The notes beneath the pieces were generated by a model. That model had not been told where the DNA came from, searched no databases, and was given only the letters and a program-made list of their open reading frames with translations. The position numbers were made by a program, and so were the translations under genes. From Faecalicatena faecalis (GTDB taxonomy: Bacteria; Bacillota; Clostridia; Lachnospirales; Lachnospiraceae): a stretch of DNA of 64,000 nt. This document shows positions 26,805 to 36,177 of this stretch, piece after piece; the first letter of the stretch is position 1; each line of letters opens with the position of its first letter. The stretch covers positions 62,001-126,000 of the forward strand of contig NZ_JABACJ020000009.1 in NCBI RefSeq assembly GCF_012524165.2, written 5' to 3'.

Positions 26805-29072
26805 ATGAATACAAAAAAAGCAAAGTATTATTATCGGGCTGTCATTGTGATCTGCCTGTGTTTTTTTATAGTCGGAATGGGTCTGACCCTTTATATGATG
26901 CAGCGTAATAAGGAGCAGAGCATCACATATTTTAAGGACTCTGTCTGGAGTGTAGACAGTTCACTGACCAATCTGATTAATAGTAATATTGAAACACTGG
27001 ATGGTGTGGCTCTGACGATCGGTGAGATTGAAGTGACAGATTTAAGCCATCTTCTTCCAGTCATACGGGAGATCAACGACAGGAATGCATTTTACCGGAT
27101 GGGCTTTATCCACAATGATGGAAAAGGCGATATGGTGGATATGGATGGAACGATTCATCGGGGAATTGATTTTTCCGAGGAGCCTTTCTATCAACAGGCT
27201 ATGGGAGGCGAGAGTGCATTCTCCAGGACGGTGATGGATACTTACAGTGATAATTATCTGAATTATTATGGAGTTCCGGTCGTGATTCAAGGAGAGACTG
27301 TCGGAGTCCTGGCGGCCGCAGACAGGACAGAAAGGCTTAGGAATATTCTGGATAGCTCTGTATACAGCAGAGGCGGCTTCGCAAACTTAATTGATAAGGA
27401 GGGCACCTATATCATCCGTTCCGCGAAGTCTGATGATATTACTGATTTGAAAGATCTAGGAAAGTTCCGCGAGAGCCAGTTGGAGACGATTTATAAGGAC
27501 TTAGAAGCTGGCAGGGAAGTATTTGTGGAATATAAGGATAATGGGGAGTGGTCATGGGCTGTCTGCCTGCCTTTGGGGATGAACGATTGGTTCGTACTTG
27601 GAATCGTGGAAGAGCATCAGATGAATGCGGCATATTATTCAATCATGGGAACGATTGCTTTAGTTGCTGCTGCAATGATCATCTTTATGATTCTGATTTA
27701 TGGCATGAACCAAATGCAGAGAAGAAATGAGAGACGCCTGGAAAAGCTGGCATATCAAGACCCGCTTTTGGAAATGAACAACTTTGTCAGGTTCTCGATG
27801 GATCTGAAAGAATCTTTGAAGCGGGAGAATTTCAGAAAGGCTGCATTCTGGTATGGAGATATCGATGATTTTAAGATATTCAATGAGACCTTTGGATATG
27901 AAGCAGGGGACCAGTTCTTGAAAAATATGGCAGAACTTTTGACCGAACTTTCGGAGGATGGAGAAACGTTCTGCAGGGAGACAGCAGATCATTTTGTCGG
28001 AATTCGGTATTATGAAAGTCGGGAAGATTTAATTGTATGGTATCAGAAGCTGACAGAAAAGCTGGAACATTATGCCCTGTTTGACGGGGATTCTTTCCGC
28101 CTGGTGTTCAGCATTGGATTTTATTGTGCAGATACTCAGGAAGATCTTCTCACGGTGAATGAGATGTATAACAGGGCGAAGATGGCCCAGAAGTCGATCA
28201 AGCAGGAGAAGAATATCAAGTATGCCTTCTATTCAGAAGCGATACGCAAGACGCTCCTGCGTGAGAATGAGTTGGAAGCACGTATGAAAAGTGCGTTGGA
28301 GGCAGGGGAATTTAAGGTATTCATCCAGCCGAAGACGGCCACTTTGGAGAACAACCGAATTGCCGGCGGAGAGGTGCTGGTAAGATGGGTGATTCCGGGA
28401 CAGGGGATGATCAGTCCTGGAGAGTTTATCCCGCTGTTTGAGAAGAACGGATTTATCGTTCCTTTGGACCGATTTATGTTCGAGAGCGCCTGTGCCTGGC
28501 TGAAAGACTATCTGGATGAGGGAGGAAGACCGATTCGTATTGCCGTCAATGTATCCAGGCTGGGCATTTTCCAGGAGGATTTCCTGGACTTTTATGCGGA
28601 TACCAAGAGCCATTATGGGATTCCCGATGGAATGCTGGAACTGGAATTTACAGAAAGCCTGGCAATTGAGGATAATGCACTTCTGGGAAGACGTGCTCGC
28701 GAATTGCAGGAAAGGGGCTTTATCTGTTCTCTGGACGATTTTGGGGCAGGATATTCTTCTTTAAATACGTTGAAAGATCTGCCGATCGATGTCTTGAAGC
28801 TGGATATGATGTTCTTTCGAAGGGAAACGGATGTTAGGAGGGCGCGTATCATCGTTGCCAATATCATCCACCTGGCAAAGGAGCTGGATATCCGCATCGT
28901 GGCAGAAGGCGTGGAGAAACCGGATCAGGTCGAGTTCTTAAGGGAAAGTGCCTGTGATGTAATCCAGGGCTTTGTATTCGAACGCCCGATTCCGTCAGAG
29001 GAGTTCAGAGAGCTTTTGCGCAAAGATCCGACCGGAGAGTGGGGGGCAGGATTTAAGAAAAAGCAGGTTTAA
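26805..29072 (+). CDS. Membrane dCACHE sensor with degenerate GGDEF and EAL domains (c-di-GMP phosphodiesterase)
   Basis: 755 aa. TM1 is at about 11-33, an extracytoplasmic Cache-type sensor runs to about 275, and TM2 lies at about 280-305 (ALVAAAMIIFMILIYGM). The GGDEF domain (about 320-490) has RETADHF where R-GGDEF is expected, so no cyclase activity is likely. The EAL domain (about 500-745) has EVLVRW for the signature but keeps IAVNVSR, LELEFTES, LDDFGAGYSS, DVLKLD and VAEGVE, consistent with active c-di-GMP hydrolysis. RBS AGGAG. Its stop overlaps a possible start of the next gene. Confidence 0.88.
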   Translation: MNTKKAKYYYRAVIVICLCFFIVGMGLTLYMMQRNKEQSITYFKDSVWSVDSSLTNLINSNIETLDGVALTIGEIEVTDLSHLLPVIREINDRNAFYRMGFIHNDGKGDMVDMDGTIHRGIDFSEEPFYQQAMGGESAFSRTVMDTYSDNYLNYYGVPVVIQGETVGVLAAADRTERLRNILDSSVYSRGGFANLIDKEGTYIIRSAKSDDITDLKDLGKFRESQLETIYKDLEAGREVFVEYKDNGEWSWAVCLPLGMNDWFVLGIVEEHQMNAAYYSIMGTIALVAAAMIIFMILIYGMNQMQRRNERRLEKLAYQDPLLEMNNFVRFSMDLKESLKRENFRKAAFWYGDIDDFKIFNETFGYEAGDQFLKNMAELLTELSEDGETFCRETADHFVGIRYYESREDLIVWYQKLTEKLEHYALFDGDSFRLVFSIGFYCADTQEDLLTVNEMYNRAKMAQKSIKQEKNIKYAFYSEAIRKTLLRENELEARMKSALEAGEFKVFIQPKTATLENNRIAGGEVLVRWVIPGQGMISPGEFIPLFEKNGFIVPLDRFMFESACAWLKDYLDEGGRPIRIAVNVSRLGIFQEDFLDFYADTKSHYGIPDGMLELEFTESLAIEDNALLGRRARELQERGFICSLDDFGAGYSSLNTLKDLPIDVLKLDMMFFRRETDVRRARIIVANIIHLAKELDIRIVAEGVEKPDQVEFLRESACDVIQGFVFERPIPSEEFRELLRKDPTGEWGAGFKKKQV

Positions 29073-29095
29073 TGGATAGACAGGAAGGAAAAGAA

Positions 29096-30145
29096 ATGGA
29101 TAATCAGGAACAGACACATAAAAGACGGCCCCGCTATAAGGGGACGCATCCGAGAAATTATAAAGAGAAATATAAAGAGCTGCAGCCGGAGAAGTATGCC
29201 GATACCATAGAAAAGGTGATCCAGAAAGGCAGTACCCCGGCAGGAATGCATATTTCCATCTGTGTGAAGGAGATTTTGGATTTCCTCAAGATTCAGCCGG
29301 GACAGAAGGGGCTGGATGCGACACTGGGATATGGCGGTCATACCCAGGAGATGCTTAAATGCCTTGAAGGTCAGGGGCATCTCTATGCCCTGGATGTCGA
29401 CCCGATCGAATCTGCGAAGACAAGAAAACGCCTGGAAAAGCTGGGGTATGGACCGGACATTCTGACGGTAAAGCTATTGAATTTTAAGGATATAGACCAA
29501 GTAGCGGCAGAAGCAGGACCGTTCGATTTTGTTTTGGCTGATCTTGGGGTATCTTCCATGCAGATCGACAATCCAGACAGAGGATTTTCTTATAAAACAG
29601 ACGGCCCTCTGGACCTTAGGATGAATCCACTAAAGGGAATTACGGCGGCAGAACGCCTGCGCACTATCAAGGAAGAGGAACTGACCGGCATGCTGCTGGA
29701 AAATGCAGATGAGCCATATGCGACTGAGATTGCCCGGGCCGTTGTCACAGAAGTCAAGAAGGGGAACGAGATCGGGACAACGAAGCAGCTTCGGGATCTG
29801 ATTGAGAAGACGCTCAGCTTTATTCCAGAGAGGGAACGCAAGGAGGCCGTGAAAAAGTCCTGCCAGAGGACATTTCAGGCGCTTCGGATCGATGTGAATC
29901 AGGAGTTTGAGGTGTTGTATGAGTTCTTAGATAAGCTGCCTAACATCCTTGCACCGGGAGGACGCGTGGCAATTCTTACATTCCATTCCGGGGAGGACCG
30001 GCTTGTGAAGAAGTCATTTAAACAGTTTCAAAAGGAGGGACTTTACAGTGAAGTGGCAAAAGATGTCATTCGTCCCTCTCAAGAGGAATGCGTAAGGAAC
30101 AGCCGTGCCCGTTCCACGAAGATGCGCTGGGCGGTGAAAGCATAG
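29096..30145 (+). CDS. rsmH: RsmH-like 16S rRNA methyltransferase, paralogue outside the dcw cluster
   Basis: SAM-dependent methyltransferase of the MraW/RsmH family (N4 of C1402 in 16S rRNA). Visible blocks: GMHISICVKEILDFL, LDATLGYGGHT (SAM loop), LADLGVSSMQID, RGFSYKTDGPLDLRMN, and LTFHSGEDRLVK. 349 aa, slightly long, with a basic N-terminal extension (HKRRPRYKGTHPRNYKEKY). ATG 29096 follows AGGAAGG; ATG 29072, overlapping the previous stop, is the alternative. It is not beside ftsL/pbp genes, so it may be a second copy; whether it modifies the same base is not known. Confidence 0.88.
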   Translation: MDNQEQTHKRRPRYKGTHPRNYKEKYKELQPEKYADTIEKVIQKGSTPAGMHISICVKEILDFLKIQPGQKGLDATLGYGGHTQEMLKCLEGQGHLYALDVDPIESAKTRKRLEKLGYGPDILTVKLLNFKDIDQVAAEAGPFDFVLADLGVSSMQIDNPDRGFSYKTDGPLDLRMNPLKGITAAERLRTIKEEELTGMLLENADEPYATEIARAVVTEVKKGNEIGTTKQLRDLIEKTLSFIPERERKEAVKKSCQRTFQALRIDVNQEFEVLYEFLDKLPNILAPGGRVAILTFHSGEDRLVKKSFKQFQKEGLYSEVAKDVIRPSQEECVRNSRARSTKMRWAVKA

Positions 30146-30293
30146 TATCGTCCCAGTTTCCCATTTGGAAGCATTCGGAAATAAAACCAGTTATTACTTG
30201 TATCATTCAAAGTCCAGTCATGTTAATATTCTGTTTGTAACAAATATGTAACATTTATGTAATGATTACATAAAAATACAGCAGGAGGTTAAC

Positions 30294-31211
30294 ATGAAAA
30301 AATTATCATTTTTAGCAGTGACGACAGCTGCAGCAATTGCTGGGAGTACTGTACTTCCGGTGCAGGCTGCCAATACAGCAGCGATGGACAGACAGAAGCT
30401 TGCCACAAGTCAGAAGGTAACGGTAATCCAGGGCAGTAGTCTGGAGGACTTAAAGAATAAGCTGAATGAAAGGCTGAACGGTTTCGAAGGAAGCCTGGGG
30501 GATATCTATTGGCAGGTCTGCCCGCCGGATATTACCCTTCCTGACGGAAGTACTCCGAATCAGCCGGATGGCAGCACACCGGATACAGACCAGCCAGGAA
30601 CAGATGTACCGGACAATAATCAGCCGGGAACAGACATACCGGATGATAATCAACCGGAAACAGATCAGCCGGGAACGGACATACCGGATCATAATACACC
30701 GGATGTGGACCAGCCGGGTGGAGACACAGAAGCACCGGATGGGGGGAATGGTCAGCCGGATGATATGAACAAGCCGGGCGGAGAGAACAATCAGCCGGAT
30801 GGCGACAACAGTAATCCAGGCGGTGGTACACATGACCGTACCTTTGCACAGCAGGTGGTGGACCTGGTGAATGCGGAAAGGGTCAAGGCAGGGCTGACAA
30901 CGCTGACTGTGGATGAAAACATAGAAGCCGCTGCATTGGTAAGAGCCAAAGAAATCGAGATTTCCTTTTCCCACACAAGACCAAACGGGACTTCCTTTAG
31001 CACGGCACTTACCCAGCAGGGTGTTTCCTACAAAGGCTCCGGTGAGAATATCGCATGGGGACAGCGTACGCCCCAGGAGGTCATGACCGGCTGGATGAAC
31101 AGTGATGGACATCGGGCAAATATTCTGAATCCGAGATTTACAAAGATCGGAGTCGGATATTACCAGAATGCTGCCGGACGTAATTACTGGACACAGTTGT
31201 TCACATATTAA
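30294..31211 (+). CDS. Secreted CAP-domain protein
   Basis: 305 aa. Sec signal peptide about 1-25 (cleavage after VQA). A short N-terminal region (about 26-80) precedes a 90-residue low-complexity linker with repeated QPGTD(I/V)PD units, rich in Pro, Asp, Asn and Gln. The CAP/SCP domain spans about 180-305 with VVDLVNAERVKAGL, FSHTRPNG (SHxRPxG), GENIAWG, and HRANILNPRFTKIGVGYY. Bacterial CAP proteins are secreted, often cell-wall associated; activity is unclear. RBS AGGAGG. The frames on the opposite strand across the linker are artefacts of its composition. Confidence 0.92.
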   Translation: MKKLSFLAVTTAAAIAGSTVLPVQAANTAAMDRQKLATSQKVTVIQGSSLEDLKNKLNERLNGFEGSLGDIYWQVCPPDITLPDGSTPNQPDGSTPDTDQPGTDVPDNNQPGTDIPDDNQPETDQPGTDIPDHNTPDVDQPGGDTEAPDGGNGQPDDMNKPGGENNQPDGDNSNPGGGTHDRTFAQQVVDLVNAERVKAGLTTLTVDENIEAAALVRAKEIEISFSHTRPNGTSFSTALTQQGVSYKGSGENIAWGQRTPQEVMTGWMNSDGHRANILNPRFTKIGVGYYQNAAGRNYWTQLFTY

Positions 31212-31229
31212 TTTTATCAATTAAGCAGT

Positions 31230-31257
31230 GAAGCGAATCTTGAATATCCGCTTTGAC
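31230..31257. repeat. Dispersed short palindromic element, copy 2
   Basis: AAGCGAAT ... ATCCGCTTTGAC, related to 57975-58004 (AAGCGGAT ... ATCCGCTT). It lies just after the CAP gene. Confidence 0.4.
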
Positions 31258-31268
31258 GTACATCAACG

Positions 31269-31306
31269 AAGCCGTCCATGGAATGCAGATGACATGGCCG
31301 GCTTTT
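31269..31306 (+). terminator. Terminator after the CAP gene
   Basis: AAGCCGTCCATG pairs with CATGGCCGGCTT (one mismatch), followed by TTTCT. Confidence 0.75.
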
Positions 31307-31427
31307 CTAATGAGCATAAAAACCTTTCATCCACTGTAAGTGTTACTGCATCCGCCCTTCCTGTATAATGAGCTTATAAAACAGCAGGGCCCATGCTGTA
31401 ATATAGGTGAAGAAGGGAGTAGAACAG

Positions 31428-32204
31428 ATGAAACAGAAGATTTTAGATATCCAGTCTTTGAAAAAGAATTATGGAAAAGGCAGCAATCAGACAAAAGCAT
31501 TGAATGGAATTACATTTCAGGTGATAGAGGGAGAATTTTTAGGAATCATGGGAAGCAGCGGGTCTGGAAAGACGACTCTGTTGAACTGCATAGCCACTGC
31601 CATCCACCCGACAGAGGGGCGAATCCTCTTAAAAGGAGAAGACATCGGGAGATTTAAGGGCAGGAGGCTGGCAGATTACCGCGGAAAACGAATCGGCTAT
31701 CTATTCCAGAATTTTGAACTGCTGGATAATCTGACCGGAAGGGAGAATATCCTGCTTCCTCCGGCAATCCATAATATCCCGGAAAAAGAAGGAAATGTAC
31801 GATTAAAGGTATTGGCAGAATATCTGGAAATCGAAGAGATTCTGGATAAATTTCCGTCCCAGATGTCAGGCGGTCAGAAGCAGAGAGTCGCAGCAGCAAG
31901 AGCGATGATTCTGACACCAGAGATCGTCCTGGCGGATGAGCCTACAGGGGCGCTGGATACAAAAAATGCAAAATCACTGATGGAAAAACTGTCTTTATTA
32001 AATCAGGAAGAACAGTCCACGATCCTTATGGTGACACATGACTGTAATGCTGCAAGCTACTGCTCACGCATCCTGTTCATCCAGGATGGAAAGATTTTTC
32101 ACGAGCTTCGAAGAAAGTATCCACAGGAGTCACAGCAGCAGTTCTATGAAAGAATCCTGATGGTCATGGCACAGTTGGGAGGAGGCAGCGCAAATGTTCT
32201 TTAA
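31428..32204 (+). CDS. Bce-type ABC transporter ATPase
   Basis: 258-aa ATPase of the MacB/BceA class, partner of the large FtsX-like permease that follows. Walker A GSSGSGKT (about 45-52), Q-loop YLFQNF, signature MSGGQKQR, Walker B VLADEPTGALD, and H-loop MVTHD. BceAB systems sense and detoxify cell-wall-active peptides such as bacitracin. ATG 31428 follows AAGGGAG. It overlaps the permease gene by 11 bp. A TATAAT at 31374-31379 is the likely -10; no clear -35, as often at BceR-activated promoters. Confidence 0.92.
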   Translation: MKQKILDIQSLKKNYGKGSNQTKALNGITFQVIEGEFLGIMGSSGSGKTTLLNCIATAIHPTEGRILLKGEDIGRFKGRRLADYRGKRIGYLFQNFELLDNLTGRENILLPPAIHNIPEKEGNVRLKVLAEYLEIEEILDKFPSQMSGGQKQRVAAARAMILTPEIVLADEPTGALDTKNAKSLMEKLSLLNQEEQSTILMVTHDCNAASYCSRILFIQDGKIFHELRRKYPQESQQQFYERILMVMAQLGGGSANVL

Positions 32205-34230
32205 TCTTGTATTGAAAAACAGCAGAAAAAACCGGAAAGAAAACGGCCTATTCTTTGCGTCACTTATTGTTTCTATTATTGCCTTTTACATCATCCTGTC
32301 ACTGGAAAACCAGGATGTTATGAAGTTTTTATTGAAAATGGAGAGCGATGCAGTAAACAGAATCTATCAGTTACTGCCTGCACTTTATGGGGTATCTCTT
32401 GTCCTCTTGTTTTTCCTGGTATACTTTGCGGGACGATATCAGATGGAGCTAAGAAGCCATGAACTGGGGATGTATCTTATGATGGGAATGCGGCGCTTAA
32501 GAATGTTCGTCATGCTGATGGCGGAAGACTTTTTTCACAGTCTGTTCGCGCTCCTGGTGGGAATCCCTGCCGCTGTATTTTTATCGGAAATGATCAGTTT
32601 GATTACAGCAAAGCTTGTGGGACTTGGAATCATCGGGCACAGTTTTGGCTTCTCCTGGAAAGCTGTCCTGTGGACTGTGGTGGGATTTATTCTGATCAAG
32701 TCGGCTGCCATGCTGATTTTTTGTATCAGTGTCATGAGAAAAGAAGTCGTAAGTCTTTTGGCGGATACACAGGAGGAGAAACAGAAGGTAAAAAGACCGG
32801 TCATCTACTATCTGGAATTACTGCTGGGGCTTCTGCTGCTTGCAGGCGCCTATTATCTGGCAATCCAGGGGAAGGCCTGGGAAGATGTGAAGAACATGGG
32901 TCTGACCCTGTTTTTGGGGAGTCTTGGTACAGTTCTTTTATTTCGGGGAGGCGGGATGATTCTGGAGCTCCTCCTTAAGATCAGAAAGCAGAAGAGAGGG
33001 CTTTGGACCTTCACCTTCCGGCAGCTGCAGGAGAATGTCTTTCTGCGTCCGGGATCCCTGGCGGTCTCATCTCTGCTGATCCTGGCGGCATTGTGTTGTT
33101 TTGGATATGGAGTGTCAGTCAGCAGTCAGGCCAATGGGAAGGAAATTCATACGGTAGATTATACATTTGTTGGAAAGAAAGATGCGGTAGAAAAGGAATT
33201 AGAAGCGGCAGGCGTAAGAGACCGTTTTGCACAAATGATTGAGGTGAGAGCAGGGATGGCGGATCAGGAAATGCCTTTTTCCTGTGAAAAATTAATTAGA
33301 GCAGCGGACTCTCTGGAAGAGTCGGAGGAAAAAGCAAATGTCGTGGAGAGCCTGGGCTTCTTCACCTCTCCTTACTATATCTCCCTGTCCGGCTATAACC
33401 AGCTTCTGGGGCTTGCGGGGAAAGAGCCGATCGAATTGAAAGACCATCAGGTGGCTTTATACAGTGATGATGATTTTTATTCTGGCAAACGGCTGGAGAT
33501 TCTGGAAGCGATGCTTTTGAAGATGCCGACGGTTAAAATCGGTTCCACATCCTATCAGCTGACATCCGAGATGTATCAGACGAATTTCGTGGTGGATCGT
33601 TCGATCACGGTCGCATTGGGAGTGATTGTCCCTGATAGTCTATACGATCAAATTGTTACAATCAATGATACGACGTATCTGGATGCAGTTTTGGATTCCA
33701 ATCTGGTGAAGGAAAAAGGGTTGATGCAGGCCATGCAGTCTGTGAACCAGCGACTGGACCAGACCCAATTACAGTATGAGAGCTATCTGCAGAACATGGG
33801 AAGACAGTTGTTCTATCAGGTCGCACTGGGATATATTACCATCTATCTCGCAGTAATTTTCCTGATTATTGCCAATACCGTCATGGGCGTACAGTATCTG
33901 ATGCACCAGCAGAAGACAGGCAGGAGATACCGCACGCTGATTCGACTGGGCAGTTCTTATAAGTCACTGTGTGCAAGCAGCAACAGGCAGATCAGGTGGT
34001 ATTTTGGACTTCCGGTAGTTGTAGCAGTGATCAGCAGCTTTTTTGGAGTTCGGGCGCTGTTCACCGGATTTCTCACAGAGAGCATTCGTACGATGGGACC
34101 GCTGTTATTCAAGATCAGTGGTGCTATGATTCTGTTTATTGTTGTGGTAGAATTGATTTATATTTCTGCAGTGATGCGGCTTGGCATCCGTCAGATCCTG
34201 CGGAGGATGGACAGTAAAAGAGAAGAGTAA
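32194..34230 (+). CDS. Bce-type ABC transporter permease
   Basis: 678 aa with about ten predicted membrane segments and a large extracytoplasmic domain between about residues 315 and 525, the peptide-sensing loop of BceB-like permeases. Starts FFNLVLKNSRKNRKENGLFFAS, typical of the family. FtsX-like segments flank the loop. Start ATG is preceded by GGGAGGAGG. Together with the ATPase and the response regulator/kinase after it, this forms a complete peptide-antibiotic sensing and resistance module. Confidence 0.92.
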   Translation: MFFNLVLKNSRKNRKENGLFFASLIVSIIAFYIILSLENQDVMKFLLKMESDAVNRIYQLLPALYGVSLVLLFFLVYFAGRYQMELRSHELGMYLMMGMRRLRMFVMLMAEDFFHSLFALLVGIPAAVFLSEMISLITAKLVGLGIIGHSFGFSWKAVLWTVVGFILIKSAAMLIFCISVMRKEVVSLLADTQEEKQKVKRPVIYYLELLLGLLLLAGAYYLAIQGKAWEDVKNMGLTLFLGSLGTVLLFRGGGMILELLLKIRKQKRGLWTFTFRQLQENVFLRPGSLAVSSLLILAALCCFGYGVSVSSQANGKEIHTVDYTFVGKKDAVEKELEAAGVRDRFAQMIEVRAGMADQEMPFSCEKLIRAADSLEESEEKANVVESLGFFTSPYYISLSGYNQLLGLAGKEPIELKDHQVALYSDDDFYSGKRLEILEAMLLKMPTVKIGSTSYQLTSEMYQTNFVVDRSITVALGVIVPDSLYDQIVTINDTTYLDAVLDSNLVKEKGLMQAMQSVNQRLDQTQLQYESYLQNMGRQLFYQVALGYITIYLAVIFLIIANTVMGVQYLMHQQKTGRRYRTLIRLGSSYKSLCASSNRQIRWYFGLPVVVAVISSFFGVRALFTGFLTESIRTMGPLLFKISGAMILFIVVVELIYISAVMRLGIRQILRRMDSKREE

Positions 34231-34261
34231 TCAAAGGAATATGATCACAGGAGAGACGAAT

Positions 34262-34939
34262 ATGAGCAGGATCGTAATTGTGGAGGATGAGAGTTTTATG
34301 CGGGAGGAACTGGCCAATCTGCTCCAAAAGGCAGGATATGAGACCTGTTGTCTGGATGAATTTTCTGACACGGCCAAGCAGGTCATGGAACGAGAGCCGG
34401 ACCTTGTCCTTCTGGACATTAATCTGCCTGGACAGACAGGGTTCGAGATATGCAAGTTCATTCGGCAGAAGAGTCTTGTCCCCATTCTGGTCCTGACGAG
34501 CCGGGATGCCATGCGAGATGAACTGCACGCGCTGGGGCTTGGGGCAGACGAATATTTGTCAAAGCCATGCCATAAGGAGCGTTTGCTTGCCAGAATCGCC
34601 AATCTGCTGCGCAGGTCTAAGGTACAGGAGCATTTTCTGGAAGTACCTGGAATCCGTCTGGATCCCAATACGTTTACCTTATATACGGAGAAGACGTCTG
34701 TCGTGCTGCCTGAGAATCAGGGTAAGATCATGGAACAACTGATGGCCCATTATGGACATATCGTGTCCAGGGAAGAGCTGTGTCAGGCAATCTGGGGTAC
34801 CGTGGAATATGTGGATGAGAATGCGCTCCAGGTCAATATGACAAGGCTGAAAAAGAACCTTGGCAGGCTGGAACTGAATCACCGAATCGTGACGGTGCGG
34901 GGTGAGGGATATTATTTGGAACTAAGGCAGGAGGAATAG
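34262..34939 (+). CDS. OmpR-family response regulator, Bce-type
   Basis: 225 aa. Receiver domain with VEDE (acidic pair), phospho-acceptor Asp in LVLLDINLPG (about 51), Thr/Ser in VLTSRD and the Lys in YLSKPCH. C-terminal winged helix about 130-225 with LMAHYGHIVSREEL and TVRGEGYYLEL. ATG 34262 follows CAGGAGAG. One base separates it from the kinase gene. Likely activates the upstream transporter operon. Confidence 0.92.
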   Translation: MSRIVIVEDESFMREELANLLQKAGYETCCLDEFSDTAKQVMEREPDLVLLDINLPGQTGFEICKFIRQKSLVPILVLTSRDAMRDELHALGLGADEYLSKPCHKERLLARIANLLRRSKVQEHFLEVPGIRLDPNTFTLYTEKTSVVLPENQGKIMEQLMAHYGHIVSREELCQAIWGTVEYVDENALQVNMTRLKKNLGRLELNHRIVTVRGEGYYLELRQEE

Positions 34940-34940
34940 G

Positions 34941-35969
34941 ATGCTGCAAAAATGGTCAGGATGTTTTAAAAACCACATCATTTGGTTTGGAATGTTGATC
35001 TGTACGGATCTTCTGTTCAGTCTCTTTTTGTGGCTGCAAAATCCAGATGCTTTCTGGGTCCTGGCAGGGGCGATGGTCTTCGTTTCCCTGTGCCTGTTCG
35101 GAATCTCCCTATGGGTCGTGTATCGCCGGGATGCGAAGAAGGAAAGTGTGTTCCGGGAAGTGTTGGAATATTCGGAGGAATTTGAGGAAGAGAAGCTTCC
35201 TCGTGTTTTTGAGGGAGCTGACAAAGAAATTATCCGGGCAGCAGTGGAAAAGCTGCAGATGCAGGCAGTGGAAAACAAGGAGCAGGCCCGGTATATCCGG
35301 GAATATGAGGATTATATGGAGGCATGGGCACACGAGGTGAAGACTCCCCTGGCGCTGATGACATTCGTTTTGGATAACCGGAGGGATGAGATGTCCGCCG
35401 AGGCCTATCAGAAGCTGGAATACGCAAGGAATCAGCTGCAGGAGGATATCAGCCAGGTCTTGTATTATGCGGGCCTTCGCTCCCCTCATTCGGACAGTCT
35501 GTTTGAACGGATTTCCTTAAGAGAGTGCTGTCAGGAAGGGCTGACAGAATACAAGGTCCTTCTGGAAGAGCACCAGTATGCCGTAAAAAATGAGGTGGAA
35601 GATCTTTTGGTAGTTTCTGATAGGAAAGGGTTGTTATTCATGGTCAGCCAGGCCGTCAGCAATAGTATCAAGTATACTGATCCGATGAAACAGAAAAATG
35701 AGCTCCTGCTGTATACGGAATGTTCCAGAGACAAAAAAGAAATTTCCCTGCATATCCGGGACAATGGTATGGGGGTCCCCGCATATGACCTGCCCTTTTT
35801 ATTTGACAAAGGATTTACCGGAAAAAGCCATGGATATCAAAAGAAGGCGACGGGAATGGGGCTTTATCTGGTGAAGGAGATGGCTCGGAAATTAAAGATC
35901 GAGGTAGATGTTCATTCAGAGCAGGGGGAAGGCTTCGAGATCATCTTTCGGTTTGCGGACGTAGATTAA
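34941..35969 (+). CDS. Intramembrane-sensing histidine kinase, Bce-type
   Basis: 342 aa. Two N-terminal membrane helices (about 12-30 and 36-58) with only a few residues between them, the hallmark of BceS-type kinases that sense through their transporter. H-box AWAHEVKTPLALM (about 132), N-box VSNSIKYTD, G1 DNGMGVP, F-box LFDKGFTGKS and G2 ATGMGLYLV. RBS AGGAGGAA. Confidence 0.92.
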   Translation: MLQKWSGCFKNHIIWFGMLICTDLLFSLFLWLQNPDAFWVLAGAMVFVSLCLFGISLWVVYRRDAKKESVFREVLEYSEEFEEEKLPRVFEGADKEIIRAAVEKLQMQAVENKEQARYIREYEDYMEAWAHEVKTPLALMTFVLDNRRDEMSAEAYQKLEYARNQLQEDISQVLYYAGLRSPHSDSLFERISLRECCQEGLTEYKVLLEEHQYAVKNEVEDLLVVSDRKGLLFMVSQAVSNSIKYTDPMKQKNELLLYTECSRDKKEISLHIRDNGMGVPAYDLPFLFDKGFTGKSHGYQKKATGMGLYLVKEMARKLKIEVDVHSEQGEGFEIIFRFADVD

Positions 35970-36022
35970 GAAAAATAAACCAGAGGTTAAAATTTTGCCT
36001 GATTTCGTTAAATAGCGCTCAA

Positions 36023-36052
36023 TTGTGGAGCAATGCCCCTAAATGGTATAAT
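36023..36052 (+). promoter_or_regulatory. Predicted promoter of the XRE regulator
   Basis: TTGTGG (36023-36028), 18-bp spacer, TATAAT (36047-36052). A GCTC/GAGC inverted repeat (36017-36031) overlaps the -35 and could be an autoregulatory site. Confidence 0.45.
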
Positions 36053-36177
36053 AACCATGTCAGGAAAACAAAATACAAACGAGAAAGAGCCGGCGAAGTT
36101 TGTAAGAAGAGAAGATTGAAAACAGTTTGAGAGCATGATAACCAATAGAAATAAGAACGAAATCAGGAGGAAAAGAG

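Noticed and set aside
30450..31220. 256-codon minus-strand frame over the CAP gene
   Set aside because: It arises from the repetitive linker read backwards (Ile/Arg/Val-rich runs); the plus strand has a signal peptide and CAP domain.
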